64,000 nt of DNA from Bacteroidia bacterium. GTDB taxonomy: Bacteria > Bacteroidota > Bacteroidia > Flavobacteriales > Flavobacteriaceae. Of this stretch, positions 17,290-26,719 are shown piece by piece. Every line of letters starts with the position of its first letter. Within the stretch, counting starts at the first letter, position 1. The position numbers were made by a program, and so were the translations under genes. The stretch is from assembly GCA_030427585.1 (NCBI GenBank), contig JAUIBW010000004.1, forward strand, positions 1-64,000, in the 5' to 3' direction. The notes beneath the pieces are model-generated. The model ran no database searches, was not told the DNA's origin, and saw only the letters and a list, made by a program, of their open reading frames with translations.

Positions 17290-19359
17290 ATGTGTAATCG
17301 AAAAACATTTCTTTTACCCCTCCTGTTTTTTCTGTGTTCAATTTTATTTTTTTCTTGTTCAAAAGAAAAAATAGTAACGAACTCTGAAGCAGATTGGTTA
17401 AAACAAAATGATTCTATTACAATAGCTTTATTTCCGTATTATCCTCCGTATCAATTTATAAATAACAATACTACTATTGAAGGTATTTTTATTGAATATT
17501 TTAACCTGATTGAAGATAAAATAGATCACAAGTTTAAAAGAAGATATTATTCTAATTGGTCCCAACTGGTAAAGGATGCCAAGCATAAAAAGATAGATGT
17601 GATTCTGGAAGCTCAACAAACCTGGGATCGCAGTCAATATCTAAATTTTTATACTAAATTCTTTAATACTCCTTTTGTTCTTGTAGCCTCAAAAGATACT
17701 CCCGATGGACTTACTTTAAAAGATTTTAGCACTAAAACTATAACAGTTCCTCTTGGATATTCTTCTGAAGAATATTTAAGAAAAAAGCATCCTGAAATTA
17801 AACTTAAAACCTATCTCAGCGAAAGTATAGCACTACAAAAGGTGCAGATAGGAAAACACGATGCGTATTTTGGCCCAAAAACTGTCGCTAATTTTTTAAT
17901 AAAGTCTAAAAACTTCGACAATCTTAAAATCATAGCCGAAACTAAATATTCTTATATTCCTAGTATTGCTGTAGATAAGGACAATACTATTTTAAATAAA
18001 ATCATTCAAAAGGCAATTAACAATATTTCTGATCGTGAAAAACAAAATATTGTAGAAAACTGGCTTTACATTAAAACAAAACCATTTTATAAAAACCCTA
18101 ATTTTTTGATTCCTTTTGTCTTTTTTATATTGTTAAGTTTACTTATTGTATTAGGGATCAACTTTTATTTGGGATATACCGTAAAACACAGGACAAAATC
18201 GCTTAGAGTAGCAAAAGATAATGCCGAAAAGGATAATCAATTAAAAACAGCATTTATTCATAATATATCTCATGAAATTCGAACACCAATGAATGGTATT
18301 ATTGGTTTTTCGAGACTCCTTAAAGAATCTAGTACAACAGATAGCCAAAAAGTAAAATACACCAAAATTATTGCCAAAAGCAGCAAACAATTAATTGATA
18401 GTATGGATAACATACTCGAAATTTCGAAACTACAAACCAAACAGGTCATTATTACCCAGGAAGAAACTGATCTATACGAAGTTTTTGATATTATTTTTTC
18501 TACTTTCCAAATAATAGCAAAGAAAAAAGGAATTTCTCTTATTCTTAATAACAATTTATTAGAGGATCAACGCTATGTACGCATTGATAGGTCTAAGCTT
18601 ATCAAAATTGTACATGGTTTGGTTAAAAATGCAATTACATACACTAAAAGAGGAGCGGTACTTATTTCGGTTATGTTACAAACAGATATCTTGATTATTA
18701 ATGTACGAGACTCTGGGATAGGAATTGATCCCAAGAATCAGCAACTTATATTTAAGAATTTTTCTAAATCAGAAAATCAAATTTCAAGAAAATATGGAGG
18801 ATTAGGATTGGGGCTTACTATAGCCAAAGAGTATATAAAATTAATGAAAGGTGAATTATCCTTTTCTTCTATTCCTGATAAGGGGTCTACATTCCGAGTT
18901 GAATTACCTTATCATCCTATTATCATTTCTAGTCCTATTAATACTACATCTCCTACATTATCCAAAGACACAAAAACCAGACATACCATTCTAATTGCAG
19001 AAGATGGTGATGTTAATTTTTTGGTTCTTAAAACAATCTTACTAAAAATAGAAAACTATCACTTTACTATTCATCGTGCCAAAAACGGAAAAGAAGCAGT
19101 AACATTTTGTAAAGAAAACAATGCCATTAGTTTGGTATTTATGGACATGAAAATGCCAGAAATGGATGGTTATGATGCTACAAAGCTGATAAAAAAAATA
19201 TACCCAGAACTTCCTGTGATTGCACAAACAGCTTATGCCACCAAAGAAGATATACTAAGCATTTTTGCCGCTGGATGCGATGATTTTATGGCAAAACCTG
19301 TTGATCCAGAAATCTTAAAAAAAGTCATCTATAAATATTTATCGGTATATTCTTTCTAA
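17290..19359 (+). CDS. Hybrid sensor histidine kinase with periplasmic solute-binding domain (paralog A)
   Basis: A 689-aa envelope signalling protein. A lipoprotein-type signal ends in FFSC (Cys23). Residues 35-262 form a type 3 periplasmic solute-binding (SBP_bac_3/PBPb) sensor, and a single membrane helix spans about 273-295. HisKA has the H-box FIHNISHEIRTPMNG (phospho-acceptor His328), HATPase_c spans about 430-545 (Asn447, DSGIGID, GGLGLGL), and a receiver domain spans about 565-689 with Asp619. The sensor probably binds an amino acid or similar small ligand. No HTH domain is present, so a separate output protein is needed. A paralog follows directly; the pair shares domain order throughout. 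Confidence 0.9.
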   Translation: MCNRKTFLLPLLFFLCSILFFSCSKEKIVTNSEADWLKQNDSITIALFPYYPPYQFINNNTTIEGIFIEYFNLIEDKIDHKFKRRYYSNWSQLVKDAKHKKIDVILEAQQTWDRSQYLNFYTKFFNTPFVLVASKDTPDGLTLKDFSTKTITVPLGYSSEEYLRKKHPEIKLKTYLSESIALQKVQIGKHDAYFGPKTVANFLIKSKNFDNLKIIAETKYSYIPSIAVDKDNTILNKIIQKAINNISDREKQNIVENWLYIKTKPFYKNPNFLIPFVFFILLSLLIVLGINFYLGYTVKHRTKSLRVAKDNAEKDNQLKTAFIHNISHEIRTPMNGIIGFSRLLKESSTTDSQKVKYTKIIAKSSKQLIDSMDNILEISKLQTKQVIITQEETDLYEVFDIIFSTFQIIAKKKGISLILNNNLLEDQRYVRIDRSKLIKIVHGLVKNAITYTKRGAVLISVMLQTDILIINVRDSGIGIDPKNQQLIFKNFSKSENQISRKYGGLGLGLTIAKEYIKLMKGELSFSSIPDKGSTFRVELPYHPIIISSPINTTSPTLSKDTKTRHTILIAEDGDVNFLVLKTILLKIENYHFTIHRAKNGKEAVTFCKENNAISLVFMDMKMPEMDGYDATKLIKKIYPELPVIAQTAYATKEDILSIFAAGCDDFMAKPVDPEILKKVIYKYLSVYSF

Positions 19360-19446
19360 AACAAATACAATGTCTTAAGATAGAAAATTTTATGATGCAT
19401 GAAAGTATATTAATTCACTTTGTTCTATAAATAAGGCAGGTGTTTC

Positions 19447-19478
19447 TTGAATGTGTTACTATTAAATAGTATCTTTAT
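19447..19478 (+). promoter_or_regulatory. Likely promoter of hybrid kinase paralog B
   Basis: TTG at 19447-19449 and TATCTTTA at 19471-19478 are about 20 nt apart. This is close to the Bacteroidota TTG-N19/20-TAnnTTTG promoter with one mismatch at the last base, and leaves a leader of about 42 nt. It suggests paralog B can be expressed apart from paralog A. Confidence 0.4.
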
Positions 19479-19520
19479 TAATAAGGAGCGAGAAAAGTAG
19501 GGGATAACTAGTAAAAAGCT

Positions 19521-21599
19521 ATGGCAAAAAAATTACTATATATTTTCTGTTCCTTTAGTATATGGATAGGATTTTTTTCTTGTTCTAAATCTACAGTCCT
19601 AAGCGACAAAGAAAAAGACTGGTTACAAAATAATGATAGTATCGCTGTTGGGCTTTTTCCATATTATGCTCCATACCAATTCATTAATGAGAATGAACAA
19701 ATAGATGGTATCTTAATCGATTATCTCTCCCTTATCGAAAAGAAAATAGACTACAAATTTCAACGAAAACTTTACACCAATTGGGAACAACTTCTAAACG
19801 ATGCAAAAAATAACAAAATTGAAATCATTTTAGAAATTCAACAAACCAATCCAAGAGATTCCTATCTTAATTTCTACTCACAACTCTTTGAGTCTAGTCA
19901 TACTATTGTAACTCAAAAAAATATCAATTATGGTACACTTCTAAAAGATTATAATGATAAAATAATTACGGTTCCTAAAGATTATGCGATATATGAGATT
20001 CTGAAAGAATATGAAAAAAACCTTAACATTTCTACCGAGATAGATGATTTAACTTGTTTAAAAAAAGTTAGTTCTGGAAAATATCATGCTTATATAGGAC
20101 CCAAGGCAGTAGCCAATTACCTTATAAAAACAGAAAACCTAGATAACCTTAAAATTGTTTCAGAAACTCAATATGTGTATGCTCCAAGCCTTGCTGTTCA
20201 AAAAAGCAATGCTATGCTTAGTGAGATTATTGCTAAGACAACTAATAGTATTACTGATCGTGAAAAGAAAATCATTTTTGACAATTGGCTCTATAGTGCT
20301 GTCGTTCCTTTTTATAAAAAAGCAAGCTTTTGGATTACACTTACTGGTATTATTCTGTTGTCCTTAGTTGTTATTCTTCTTCTTAACAGATATCTTAAAT
20401 ACTTAATCAAACAAAAAACAAGAGAGTTAAAAATTGCTAAAGAACGAGCCGAAGAGAGTAATAAATTAAAAACAGCATTTATTCACAATATTTCTCATGA
20501 GGTACGTACACCTATGAATGGTATTATTGGTTTTTCTGAATTGCTTAATGATCCAAAAATTACACCAGATCAACAAAAAGAATATTCAAAAATTATTATA
20601 AATAGCAGCAATCAATTAATCAACATTATAGATGATATCATTGAAATCTCAAAATTAGAGACAAATCAGGTCGAAGTTCGTTTTGAAGAAATAAATATTA
20701 ACAAGACGTTGCAAAAACTATTTTCCGATTTTCAGAGTAAAGCGATTAGCAAAAATATTGCTATATACCTTAATAATAAATTAACCGATGATCAAGGAGT
20801 TATACTTATGGATAAGCTAAAAATCCACAAGATCCTAAAAAATCTTATTGATAATGCTATTAAATTTACAGCTAAAGGTATGATAGAAATTTCTTGCGAA
20901 ATTGAAAATAATTCTTTGGTGATTACAATAATAGACACAGGAATAGGTATTAAACCCGAAGATCAGGAATTAATATTTAGAAACTTCTCACAATCTGAAA
21001 AAGAAGTTACAAAAAGCTATGATGGCCTTGGATTGGGTTTATCAATTGCTCAGAAAAATGCTAAATTAATTGGAGGCAATGTTACTTTTGTTTCAATGGT
21101 CAATAAAGGTTCAATATTTACATTAACAGTACCGTACAATCCTATTGTCACTCCTCTTGCATCTGATATTCCTTCAGATAAAGAGAAAGCTTTGGATCTT
21201 CCTATAAAACAAGTTATTCTAATTGTAGAAGACGGAGATGTAAATTTTTTATTCCTTAAAACGATATTACTTAAAATGAAAGGGTATAAATTTGTAATTC
21301 ATCGTGCAGAAAATGGTAAGCAAGCAGTAGAGATTTGCCAAAAAAATGAACATATCGATTTAATTCTCATGGATATAAGGATGCCTGTAATGGATGGGTA
21401 TACAGCTACAAGAAAGATAAAGAAAATGAGACCTAGATTACCTATTGTAGCACAAACGGCTTATTCTACAGAAGAAGATATCCAAAAAGCATTAGATGCA
21501 GGATGCGATGATTTTGTTTCTAAGCCCGTAGATAGAAAAATACTAAAACCTATCATTAATAAATACTTCTCAGTTTTTTCAAAATCAAAACTCACCTAA
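19521..21599 (+). CDS. Hybrid sensor histidine kinase with periplasmic solute-binding domain (paralog B)
   Basis: 692 aa with the same architecture as its upstream neighbour: lipobox FFSC (Cys21), SBP_bac_3 sensor (about 30-258), one membrane helix (about 271-289), HisKA with FIHNISHEVRTPMNG (His326), HATPase_c (NLIDNAIKFT, DTGIGIK, DGLGLGL) and receiver with Asp618. The receivers of both paralogs start ILI(A/V)EDGDVNF, so they descend from one duplication. The sensor domains differ most, fitting a change of ligand. The DUF1853 gene starts 7 nt after the stop and is probably in the same transcript. Confidence 0.9.
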   Translation: MAKKLLYIFCSFSIWIGFFSCSKSTVLSDKEKDWLQNNDSIAVGLFPYYAPYQFINENEQIDGILIDYLSLIEKKIDYKFQRKLYTNWEQLLNDAKNNKIEIILEIQQTNPRDSYLNFYSQLFESSHTIVTQKNINYGTLLKDYNDKIITVPKDYAIYEILKEYEKNLNISTEIDDLTCLKKVSSGKYHAYIGPKAVANYLIKTENLDNLKIVSETQYVYAPSLAVQKSNAMLSEIIAKTTNSITDREKKIIFDNWLYSAVVPFYKKASFWITLTGIILLSLVVILLLNRYLKYLIKQKTRELKIAKERAEESNKLKTAFIHNISHEVRTPMNGIIGFSELLNDPKITPDQQKEYSKIIINSSNQLINIIDDIIEISKLETNQVEVRFEEININKTLQKLFSDFQSKAISKNIAIYLNNKLTDDQGVILMDKLKIHKILKNLIDNAIKFTAKGMIEISCEIENNSLVITIIDTGIGIKPEDQELIFRNFSQSEKEVTKSYDGLGLGLSIAQKNAKLIGGNVTFVSMVNKGSIFTLTVPYNPIVTPLASDIPSDKEKALDLPIKQVILIVEDGDVNFLFLKTILLKMKGYKFVIHRAENGKQAVEICQKNEHIDLILMDIRMPVMDGYTATRKIKKMRPRLPIVAQTAYSTEEDIQKALDAGCDDFVSKPVDRKILKPIINKYFSVFSKSKLT

Positions 21600-21606
21600 A
21601 GCATAA

Positions 21607-22431
21607 ATGTCTGTCAAAAATGAATATTTAGGGTTTTTAAATAGCAAATCCATATGGCCTGACAAAGTTTTTTTGGGGTTATCACCTTTTGATATCGAAA
21701 AAGTACTAAAGGACGATACCATACCCGATGAAACAGAAATTAATATTCGAGATAACGAAGTATTAGGTAAGCGTATAGAGTTTTTTTTTGAATATTGTAT
21801 TACCAATATTGATCGGTACGAGATTATAGCAAAGAATATTCAGGTGTACCAGGATAAAATTACCATCGGGGAATTAGATTTTCTAATAAAAGATCACAAG
21901 GATAATAAGACTTTACATATAGAAGTCGTATACAAATTTTATTTGTATGACCCATTAATTGAAGGTGAACTTCAGCAATGGATTGGTCCAAATCGCAAAG
22001 ATACTTTGCTTCAAAAAATAGAAAAACTGAAAACAAAACAATTGCCTTTACTCTACAGAGAAGAAACCTTATCTATTCTTGAAGGCTTGCATATAGATCT
22101 AAAAAGTATTTATCAATATGTATGTTATATGGCAAATCTTTTTGTTCCTCTATCTATGAAAAAAGAGCTGTTTCCAATTGTAAATAATCAATGTATCATA
22201 GGTTTTTGGATACCATTAAAGGATTTCACTTCAGAGCAATATGGTAGTTCTCTTTTTAATATTCCGAAGAAAAAGGATTGGGTTACCCATCCAAAATATA
22301 ATGATACCTGGTTTTCTTTTATTGCTATAAAAGAGCAAGTACAGGTAGCATTGTCGCAAAAAAAATCTCCATTACTTTGGATGAAAAGTAATGGAGATTC
22401 TTATGAACGTTTTTTTGTGGTTTGGTGGTAA
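21607..22431 (+). CDS. DUF1853 family protein
   Basis: A 274-aa cytosolic protein. The DUF1853 signature is clear: GELDFLIKDHKD, then HIEVVYKFYLYD and WIGPNRKDTLLQKIEKLKTKQLPLL. The spacing of E/D, E-V-x-x-K in this region recalls the PD-(D/E)XK nuclease fold, but no activity is established. It follows hybrid kinase B by 7 nt. Its last 22 codons overlap a minus-strand terminator hairpin serving the opposing operon, which is notable because the coding sequence (KSPLLWMKSNGDSYE) must satisfy both. Confidence 0.8.
   Translation: MSVKNEYLGFLNSKSIWPDKVFLGLSPFDIEKVLKDDTIPDETEINIRDNEVLGKRIEFFFEYCITNIDRYEIIAKNIQVYQDKITIGELDFLIKDHKDNKTLHIEVVYKFYLYDPLIEGELQQWIGPNRKDTLLQKIEKLKTKQLPLLYREETLSILEGLHIDLKSIYQYVCYMANLFVPLSMKKELFPIVNNQCIIGFWIPLKDFTSEQYGSSLFNIPKKKDWVTHPKYNDTWFSFIAIKEQVQVALSQKKSPLLWMKSNGDSYERFFVVWW
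22356..22399 (-). terminator. Intrinsic terminator of the VWA/MoxR/LRR operon, inside DUF1853
   Basis: On the minus strand, AATCTCCATTACTTT (22399-22385) and AAAGTAATGGAGATT (22378-22364) form a perfect 15-bp stem with a 6-nt loop, followed directly by eight T. It starts 57 nt beyond the stop of the LRR-like gene, the right place to end that operon. It is also read as coding sequence by DUF1853 on the other strand. Confidence 0.75.
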
Positions 22432-22455
22432 TTTTCTTTACACTAATTTCTAAAG

Positions 22456-23685
22456 TTAATCTTTTTCATTAGGCTCCCAAAAAGTTTCTTGATAAATAGC
22501 ATCTATATAAGGTTCTTCTCCTTCTTCTCTAAAGGAGTTATATGGTTCTATTGAAGCAAATTCGGCTATTAATTTTTTTTCATCTTCTTTTGTTAAAATT
22601 GTCTCTTGTATATTTATAACTTCTAGATGAGAAAATTTATCTTTATTTTTAAGAAGTACCTGTGCTCCTTTACTCGTTAAGTTACTTTGATAAAAACTCA
22701 ATCGTGTAAGCTGAGATAGTAAAGAAGAATTTACCATAAGCTCTAATAAATCATCTATCTCTTCAAAATGACGTATATCTAAATATTTTAATGATCTTAA
22801 GTTATTAGCTTTCAAAAATGGGATAAAATCTTTAGAAGAAATTTCCGAATCAAATCCTACTCCTATAGTCAAAGCTTCTAACTTAGGCCAAAATGCGTTT
22901 GTTATACTATCAAGTTCTTTAAGAGTTAAGTTAGGGGATATCCTAGCAAAATGAATTAGCTCTGGCAGATCAATTTTTTTTATCTCAACTTCTTCCTCTG
23001 CTGGTTCATAAATAGTCCCCACTAAATAAAGGAATTGAAGATGTTTCAAATTTGGTAAAATCATATTCAAATTACCAAACCCACATTCTTCTTCATCCCA
23101 AATATTGAGCTTTTTAAGGCTTTTCAAACCATTCCAAGTGTTTAAAAATTTAAAAAGTTCAGGAATATCTTGCTGTCTAATTGCAAAAGATTCTATAAAT
23201 CTTAAAACTGGTAAATTCAAAAAACTTTCTAATAAGGATAGAGAACAATTAGAAACTGCTTCAAAATCCTGTACAAAACCAAACCTCCATTTTTTTATAC
23301 TTCTTCCAAAAGGCAATACTCCAAAATATAGTTTATCCATCTCATTGTCATACTCATAACCATTGATTCGAATGAGGTCACATAGTGCTATTTGTCCTTT
23401 TTCTTCTAACCAATTTGCATATTCCAGATAATATTCTTCATTATCTATATTGGTTTTAATTTTTTCTTCAATATCAAGATTGGGTTCAAAATCCCAAACA
23501 GATCCTGCTTCTCCAACTTTAATAAAACCAGACCCTAGTAGTTTTTCTTCGGTTGTTTGATTATTCTCATCAGCTTTTTTTTCAAACTTTTTAGGCTTAC
23601 TACCACCTAACTCTCCTTCTCGTATATATCCATAATTTTCTATTTCTATATACTTCTTCGTTTTACTATTTTCAAATCTTGACAT
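22456..23685 (-). CDS. TIGR02996-domain, LRR-like protein linked to MoxR/VWA
   Basis: A 409-aa soluble protein. Residues about 75-105 (YLEYANWLEEKGQIALCDLIRI) match the TIGR02996 repeat-companion domain. Residues about 150-385 contain leucine-rich repeats of 25-30 aa (SLKKLNIWDEE, LRSLKYLDIRHFEEID, LTRLSFYQSNLTSKGAQVLL, HLEVINIQETILT). The N-terminal 60 residues are polar and could be a degenerate WGR-like module. There is no signal peptide. As the last gene of the VWA/MoxR operon it is probably the substrate, adaptor or effector of that ATPase pair, as LRR/WGR proteins are in the E. coli yeh cluster; this is inference from context. Confidence 0.7.
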   Translation of the reverse strand: MSRFENSKTKKYIEIENYGYIREGELGGSKPKKFEKKADENNQTTEEKLLGSGFIKVGEAGSVWDFEPNLDIEEKIKTNIDNEEYYLEYANWLEEKGQIALCDLIRINGYEYDNEMDKLYFGVLPFGRSIKKWRFGFVQDFEAVSNCSLSLLESFLNLPVLRFIESFAIRQQDIPELFKFLNTWNGLKSLKKLNIWDEEECGFGNLNMILPNLKHLQFLYLVGTIYEPAEEEVEIKKIDLPELIHFARISPNLTLKELDSITNAFWPKLEALTIGVGFDSEISSKDFIPFLKANNLRSLKYLDIRHFEEIDDLLELMVNSSLLSQLTRLSFYQSNLTSKGAQVLLKNKDKFSHLEVINIQETILTKEDEKKLIAEFASIEPYNSFREEGEEPYIDAIYQETFWEPNEKD

Positions 23686-23868
23686 TTTATGATAAATCTT
23701 GTTTTTATAAATTACTTTTATCTATTCGGCACATCGTAACCCTTTCTTCATAATTTATTATACGGCAACTACAATGTACCAGTATAGTAACTAAATATTG
23801 CTTTCGTTACCCTTTTTTCAGTGAAATATGATTGTCTAATAAGATTATGTATAGCTTCTATATCATAA

Positions 23869-25332
23869 TTACAACTCACTTATATAACTTCCATAAAGAT
23901 CATTAAAATGAAATCCTTCAGATAATCTATGTTTACTTAGTTTTTTAAATTCTACCAATCCCCACAATAAGAATTCCATCATAAAATAACTTTCTTCTAT
24001 TCTCATTTCTGGATGATATTTATTAATCAAATTCTTAAGTGGCGTAATGGCATCTAATTTTTCTTTATACTCTTTATCTGATATATCATCTAGTAACTCG
24101 AATCCACTCTCTTCAAAAAACCAATTGATCAGGTTTTGATATGGGCTTTCATACCCTTCTTTTTCTAGTTTTTCGATTTTTGGAAAGTATTCGGGAAATA
24201 AAGTTTTAATCGCATCAGCAATTAAGGAATTTGCTACAGAGGCGGCTCCCTCCTGCTCTCCTTCATATACCAGTTCTACTTTGCCGGTAATAGCAGGAAC
24301 AACCCCAGTAAAATCACTTAATCGCAGTACCGTTTGATCATCACCAGATCGTAATGCTCTGTATTCTGCCATACTTAACAAGTTTTCATAAGCAGTAATA
24401 CTCATTCTGGCACTTATACCACTTTTATGATCAATAAACTCACTTTCTCTAGCCTGAAAACTAATCTGTTCTAATAAATCCTTTGCGATCTCGGGTACAT
24501 AAACCAAATCAGACTGCCTTGAATCTAATTTAGCTTCTTGCTGGGTAATCGTTTTTGCTATCTCTATAGTTTTGGGATAGTGAGTAAGAATCTGTGAGCC
24601 TATTCTATCTTTTAAAGGTGTTACAATGCTTCCTCTATTCGTATAATCCTCTGGGTTTGCTGTAAACACAAATTGTATATCTAATGGTAATCGAAGCTTA
24701 AACCCTCTAATCTGGATATCCCCTTCTTGTAAAATATTAAATAATGCCACTTGTATACGGGCTTGTAAATCTGGTAATTCATTAATAACAAAAATACTTC
24801 GGTTAGCTCTAGGGATCATCCCAAAATGAATCACACGATCATCTGCATAGTTTAATTTTAGATTAGCAGCCTTAATTGGGTCTACATCTCCTATAATATC
24901 TGCCACAGTAACATCTGGGGTTGCTAATTTCTCTGCAAAACGTTCTGATCGATGTAACCAACTAATAGGAGTGTCATCACCTTTTTCTTCTATCAAATTG
25001 GTAGCATACCTAGAAATAGGATGAAATGGATCATCATTAATCTCTGAACCCTCTACCACAGGAACCCATTCGTCTAAAAGATTAATCATTTGTCGTGCTA
25101 AACGGGTTTTTGCCTGACCGCGTAATCCTAGTAAATTAATATTATGCCTAGAAAGAATTGCTCTTTCTAATTCGGGAATCACTGTATTTTCATATCCATG
25201 AATACCAGTAAAAGTATCGTCGTTATTACTAATTTTTGTTCTTAGATTATTTCTTAATTCATCTTTTATTGATATACTTATATATCCCGATTTTTTTAAT
25301 TGCCCTAATGTCTTTATATCTGAAATTTTCAT
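23869..25332 (-). CDS. MoxR/magnesium-chelatase-type AAA+ ATPase
   Basis: A 487-aa AAA+ ATPase. Start chosen at ATG 25332 (MKISDIKTLGQLKKSGY), because flavobacterial relatives begin there; the frame reaches back to 25422, which would overlap the upstream gene. The P-loop GLRGQAKT has the MoxR-style Ala before Lys-Thr. The B motif region reads IFVINELPDL, sensor 1 is FTANPEDYTNRG, and arginine-finger and lid segments follow (TPLKDRIGSQ, SGISARMSI). MoxR ATPases work with VWA proteins to remodel partner proteins. The VWA gene lies 46 nt upstream on the same strand and the LRR-like gene 183 nt downstream. Confidence 0.88.
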   Translation of the reverse strand: MKISDIKTLGQLKKSGYISISIKDELRNNLRTKISNNDDTFTGIHGYENTVIPELERAILSRHNINLLGLRGQAKTRLARQMINLLDEWVPVVEGSEINDDPFHPISRYATNLIEEKGDDTPISWLHRSERFAEKLATPDVTVADIIGDVDPIKAANLKLNYADDRVIHFGMIPRANRSIFVINELPDLQARIQVALFNILQEGDIQIRGFKLRLPLDIQFVFTANPEDYTNRGSIVTPLKDRIGSQILTHYPKTIEIAKTITQQEAKLDSRQSDLVYVPEIAKDLLEQISFQARESEFIDHKSGISARMSITAYENLLSMAEYRALRSGDDQTVLRLSDFTGVVPAITGKVELVYEGEQEGAASVANSLIADAIKTLFPEYFPKIEKLEKEGYESPYQNLINWFFEESGFELLDDISDKEYKEKLDAITPLKNLINKYHPEMRIEESYFMMEFLLWGLVEFKKLSKHRLSEGFHFNDLYGSYISEL

Positions 25333-25378
25333 CTTTTCTTTTTCGTGCTTACAATTACTGTTATATAATAAAACGAGC

Positions 25379-26509
25379 TTATCCTCGTATTCTTTTTTTT
25401 CTATTTGTTTCGTAATCTTCAAAAATCATTTCACCTAAGCCATTAAGGCCGGTATAAAATGCTTTTCCTTGATTCGCATAGGTAAACTCTCTTACAAACT
25501 GCATTAAATAAGAGTCTTGTGCAATCATAAAAGTAGTTATAGGTATATGTAATTTTCTGGCTTGTTGCGCCATCATATAACATTTACTTACGATATACCT
25601 GTCTAATCCATTACTATTTTTATAGTATTGCCCATCTGGCATTCTTAAACAACTGGGCTTACCATCGGTAATCATAAAAATCTGCTTGTTTGTATTACGC
25701 TTTCTTCTCAACATATCCATAGCCAGCTGTAAACCTGCTACGGTATTCGTATGATATGGCCCTACCTGTAAGTAAGGCAAGTCTTTGATCGCAATTGGCC
25801 ACGCATCATTACCAAAAACCAATATATCTAATGTATCTTTGGGATACTTGGTAATAATAAGTTCTGCAAGTGCCATTGCTACTTTTTTAGCAGGAGTTAT
25901 ACGATCCTCACCATATAAAATCATACTATGACTAATATCGATCATTAATACCGTACTCATTTGTGCTTTAAACTGGGTTTCTTCGACTACAAGGTCATCT
26001 TCAGTAAGGTTTAAATCACTAATACCATGGTTGATTTGTGCATTTTTAAGGCTTTCTGTTATTGATATTTGCTCTAACGAATCTCCATACTGGTACTTAC
26101 GAAACTCCCCAGAGTGTTCATCTCCTTTACCTAAATAATTTGTTCTATGATTACCTGCTCCACTTCGTTTTAGTTTTCCAAAAATTTGATCCAGAGCCCT
26201 TTTGCGAATTGCCTGCTCGGTTTTGGCTGTAATAGACATCTCTCCTTTACCATCTGGTTTTATCTCTTCTCGAATGTACCCCTTCTTTTTTAAATCCTCT
26301 ACAAAATCATCGAGCGTGTAATTCTCATCGGTAAGCTGATATTCTTTATCTAATTCTCTCATCCAGTCTAAAGCCTCATCAAGGTCTCCTGAAGTATGGG
26401 TAATGACTTCCTGAAAAATATCAAAAAGCTTATCAAACGGAGATTGTTCTGGTGCCTCGAAGATTTTGAATGCAAAGCCTTTCCTAAATACTTTTTTTTC
26501 TTTTTTCAT
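25379..26509 (-). CDS. VWA-domain protein, partner of the MoxR ATPase
   Basis: A 376-aa cytosolic protein. The C-terminal von Willebrand A domain (about residues 183-376) has an intact MIDAS: DISHS (Asp191, Ser193, Ser195), a conserved Thr region near TNTVAG, and ITDGKPS. The N-terminal 180 residues are helical and charged, with two short duplicated segments around an R/K-rich SGAGNHRT stretch. It is the ChlD/VWA half of a MoxR-VWA pair, expected to recruit substrates to the ATPase through a metal-dependent site. It is first in a three-gene minus-strand operon ending at the terminator at 22356-22399. Confidence 0.85.
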   Translation of the reverse strand: MKKEKKVFRKGFAFKIFEAPEQSPFDKLFDIFQEVITHTSGDLDEALDWMRELDKEYQLTDENYTLDDFVEDLKKKGYIREEIKPDGKGEMSITAKTEQAIRKRALDQIFGKLKRSGAGNHRTNYLGKGDEHSGEFRKYQYGDSLEQISITESLKNAQINHGISDLNLTEDDLVVEETQFKAQMSTVLMIDISHSMILYGEDRITPAKKVAMALAELIITKYPKDTLDILVFGNDAWPIAIKDLPYLQVGPYHTNTVAGLQLAMDMLRRKRNTNKQIFMITDGKPSCLRMPDGQYYKNSNGLDRYIVSKCYMMAQQARKLHIPITTFMIAQDSYLMQFVREFTYANQGKAFYTGLNGLGEMIFEDYETNRKKRIRG

Positions 26510-26640
26510 TAGATAAAGTTAGTATAATTTATAAAAGATAAGAACTTATTACCTATCGAAGAAATGAGAATTAACATTTGTTTTTGAGAACATTTATTAG
26601 AAAACAACTTCTTGTACTGTAACAAAATACAAACAATTAT

Positions 26641-26648
26641 TATCTTTG
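26641..26648 (+). promoter_or_regulatory. -7 promoter box upstream of the M28 peptidase gene
   Basis: TATCTTTG matches TAnnTTTG exactly, with a TTG at 26612-26614 somewhat further upstream than usual (26 nt). It leaves a leader of about 70 nt. Confidence 0.35.
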
Positions 26649-26719
26649 AAAAGAAGATAGTTGTGTTTAATTATACACTATACCATTAATTTGATCACAC
26701 CATTATATCGTACTCACTC

